Shown: one piece after another, positions 5,172 through 5,805 of the stretch
Layout of the letters: every line of letters begins with the position of its first letter
Numbering within the stretch: position 1 is the first letter of the stretch
Assembly (NCBI GenBank): GCA_900752305.1
Contig: CAADUV010000169.1
Span: 1-5,805 of the forward strand
Direction of reading: 5' to 3'
Source of the DNA: an uncultured Oscillospiraceae bacterium
Lineage (GTDB): Bacteria; Bacillota; Clostridia; Oscillospirales; Oscillospiraceae
Length of the DNA stretch: 5,805 nt
The notes under the pieces: generated by a model
Databases searched by the model: none
What the model was told of the DNA's origin: nothing
The model's input: the letters and a program-made list of their open reading frames with translations, nothing else
Translations under genes and position numbers: made by a program

Positions 5172-5805
5172 ATGAAGAAGAAATTGTTTTCCAAGCTGGC
5201 CGCAACCGCCCTGGCCGCCGCCATGGTCATCGGCACCGCCACCACTTCCCTGTCCACCTACGCCGCTGGTCTGAACCAGGTCACCGGCCTGTCCGTAGTG
5301 GAACGGGACGAGGACGAGCTGACCCTCAAATGGAAAAAGGTCGCCGGCGCCGACGGCTATCTTCTCTACCGCTACAACACCAGCACCAAGAAGTGGCAGA
5401 AGATCAAGACCACTTCCAAGACTCGCTACGAGGTGGAGCACCTGAAGGCAGGCACCAAGTACCACTTCACCGTCTGCGCTTATGACAAGACCAAGTCCGG
5501 CGTCACCTACTACGGCCCCTACGCCTCCACCCTCACCACCTACACCGCACCCGATGAAGTGGACAACCTGAGAGTGACCAAGACCACCCAGACCAGCGTG
5601 AGCCTGAAGTGGAGCAAGGCTAAGGGGGCCAGCAAGTACCAGGTCTATCTGTACGACTCCGCCGCCAAGAAGTACGTCCGCAAGGCCACCGTCAGTGGCA
5701 CCAGCGCCACCATCAGCGGCCTGAAATCCGGCGTCACCTACAAGTTCAAGGTGCGTGCTTACAAAGCAGTGGGAAATACCAAGTATTATGGTGATTTCTC
5801 CGACA
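5172..5805 (+). CDS. Secreted fibronectin type III domain protein (3' end outside window)
   Basis: The ATG at 5172 follows AAGGAGG (5157-5163) by 8 nt, and 211 codons are visible before the window ends. Residues 1-32 form a Sec signal peptide (MKKKLFSK, an Ala-rich core, cleavage probably near TYAA). Two fibronectin type III domains follow, about 36-125 and 128-211. Each has the LTLKW or VSLKW strand, a GADGYLLY or ASKYQVYL strand, LKAGTKYHFTV or LKSGVTYKFKV, and an end resembling YYGPYAS or YYGDFSD. The similarity suggests duplication. Such domains in Gram-positive secreted proteins bind polysaccharide or protein, or space out other domains; what follows here (anchor, enzyme or more repeats) cannot be seen. 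Codon use is strongly biased to C-ending codons with many Lys AAG and Thr ACC, suggesting high expression. It is divergent from, and probably controlled by, the two-component system. Confidence 0.88.
   Translation, partial: MKKKLFSKLAATALAAAMVIGTATTSLSTYAAGLNQVTGLSVVERDEDELTLKWKKVAGADGYLLYRYNTSTKKWQKIKTTSKTRYEVEHLKAGTKYHFTVCAYDKTKSGVTYYGPYASTLTTYTAPDEVDNLRVTKTTQTSVSLKWSKAKGASKYQVYLYDSAAKKYVRKATVSGTSATISGLKSGVTYKFKVRAYKAVGNTKYYGDFSD

Overview
The window looks like chromosomal DNA from a GC-rich member of the Clostridia, most likely an Oscillospiraceae-type gut bacterium (Flavonifractor/Oscillibacter-like). This is inferred from GC-rich coding sequence with AT-rich intergenic regions, strong AGGAGG-type ribosome binding sites, short hairpin-plus-T terminators, a Gram-positive-style lipoprotein and a secreted fibronectin type III protein. 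No rRNA, tRNA, CRISPR array, insertion sequence or prophage gene is visible.

Left part (1-1645, + strand). The window opens with the last 32 codons of a gene that may be radA. A near-consensus promoter (TTGACC, 17 bp, TATAAT) then drives a leader with two tandem hairpins and a 71-codon orphan ORF with a good ribosome binding site. A 200-bp intergenic stretch holds a perfect 13-bp inverted repeat whose 11-6-11 layout and arm sequence resemble a dif/Xer core site. Its arm also occurs, as a single copy, in the leader of the small ORF. Directly after the palindrome is a complete XerC/D-type tyrosine recombinase, whose stop codon lies inside a bidirectional terminator.

Middle (1652-2335, - strand). 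An isochorismatase-like cysteine hydrolase converges on the recombinase gene and shares its terminator. Behind it is the strong terminator of the next operon.

Right part (2302-5805). A three-gene minus-strand operon encodes an OmpR/PhoB-family response regulator, a HAMP sensor histidine kinase and a PepSY-domain lipoprotein. Both junctions are ATGA overlaps of 4 bp, so translation is probably coupled. Divergent from it, on the + strand, is a secreted protein with at least two fibronectin type III domains that runs off the window. Between them are two pho-box-like operators, each with two TTCTCAT repeats spaced 11 bp apart. They point in opposite directions, and each sits 10-11 bp upstream of a -10 box. 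The simplest reading is an envelope-sensing circuit in which the response regulator activates both its own operon and the fibronectin-like protein.

The points most worth a second look are this divergent operator pair and the dif-like sites next to the xer gene.
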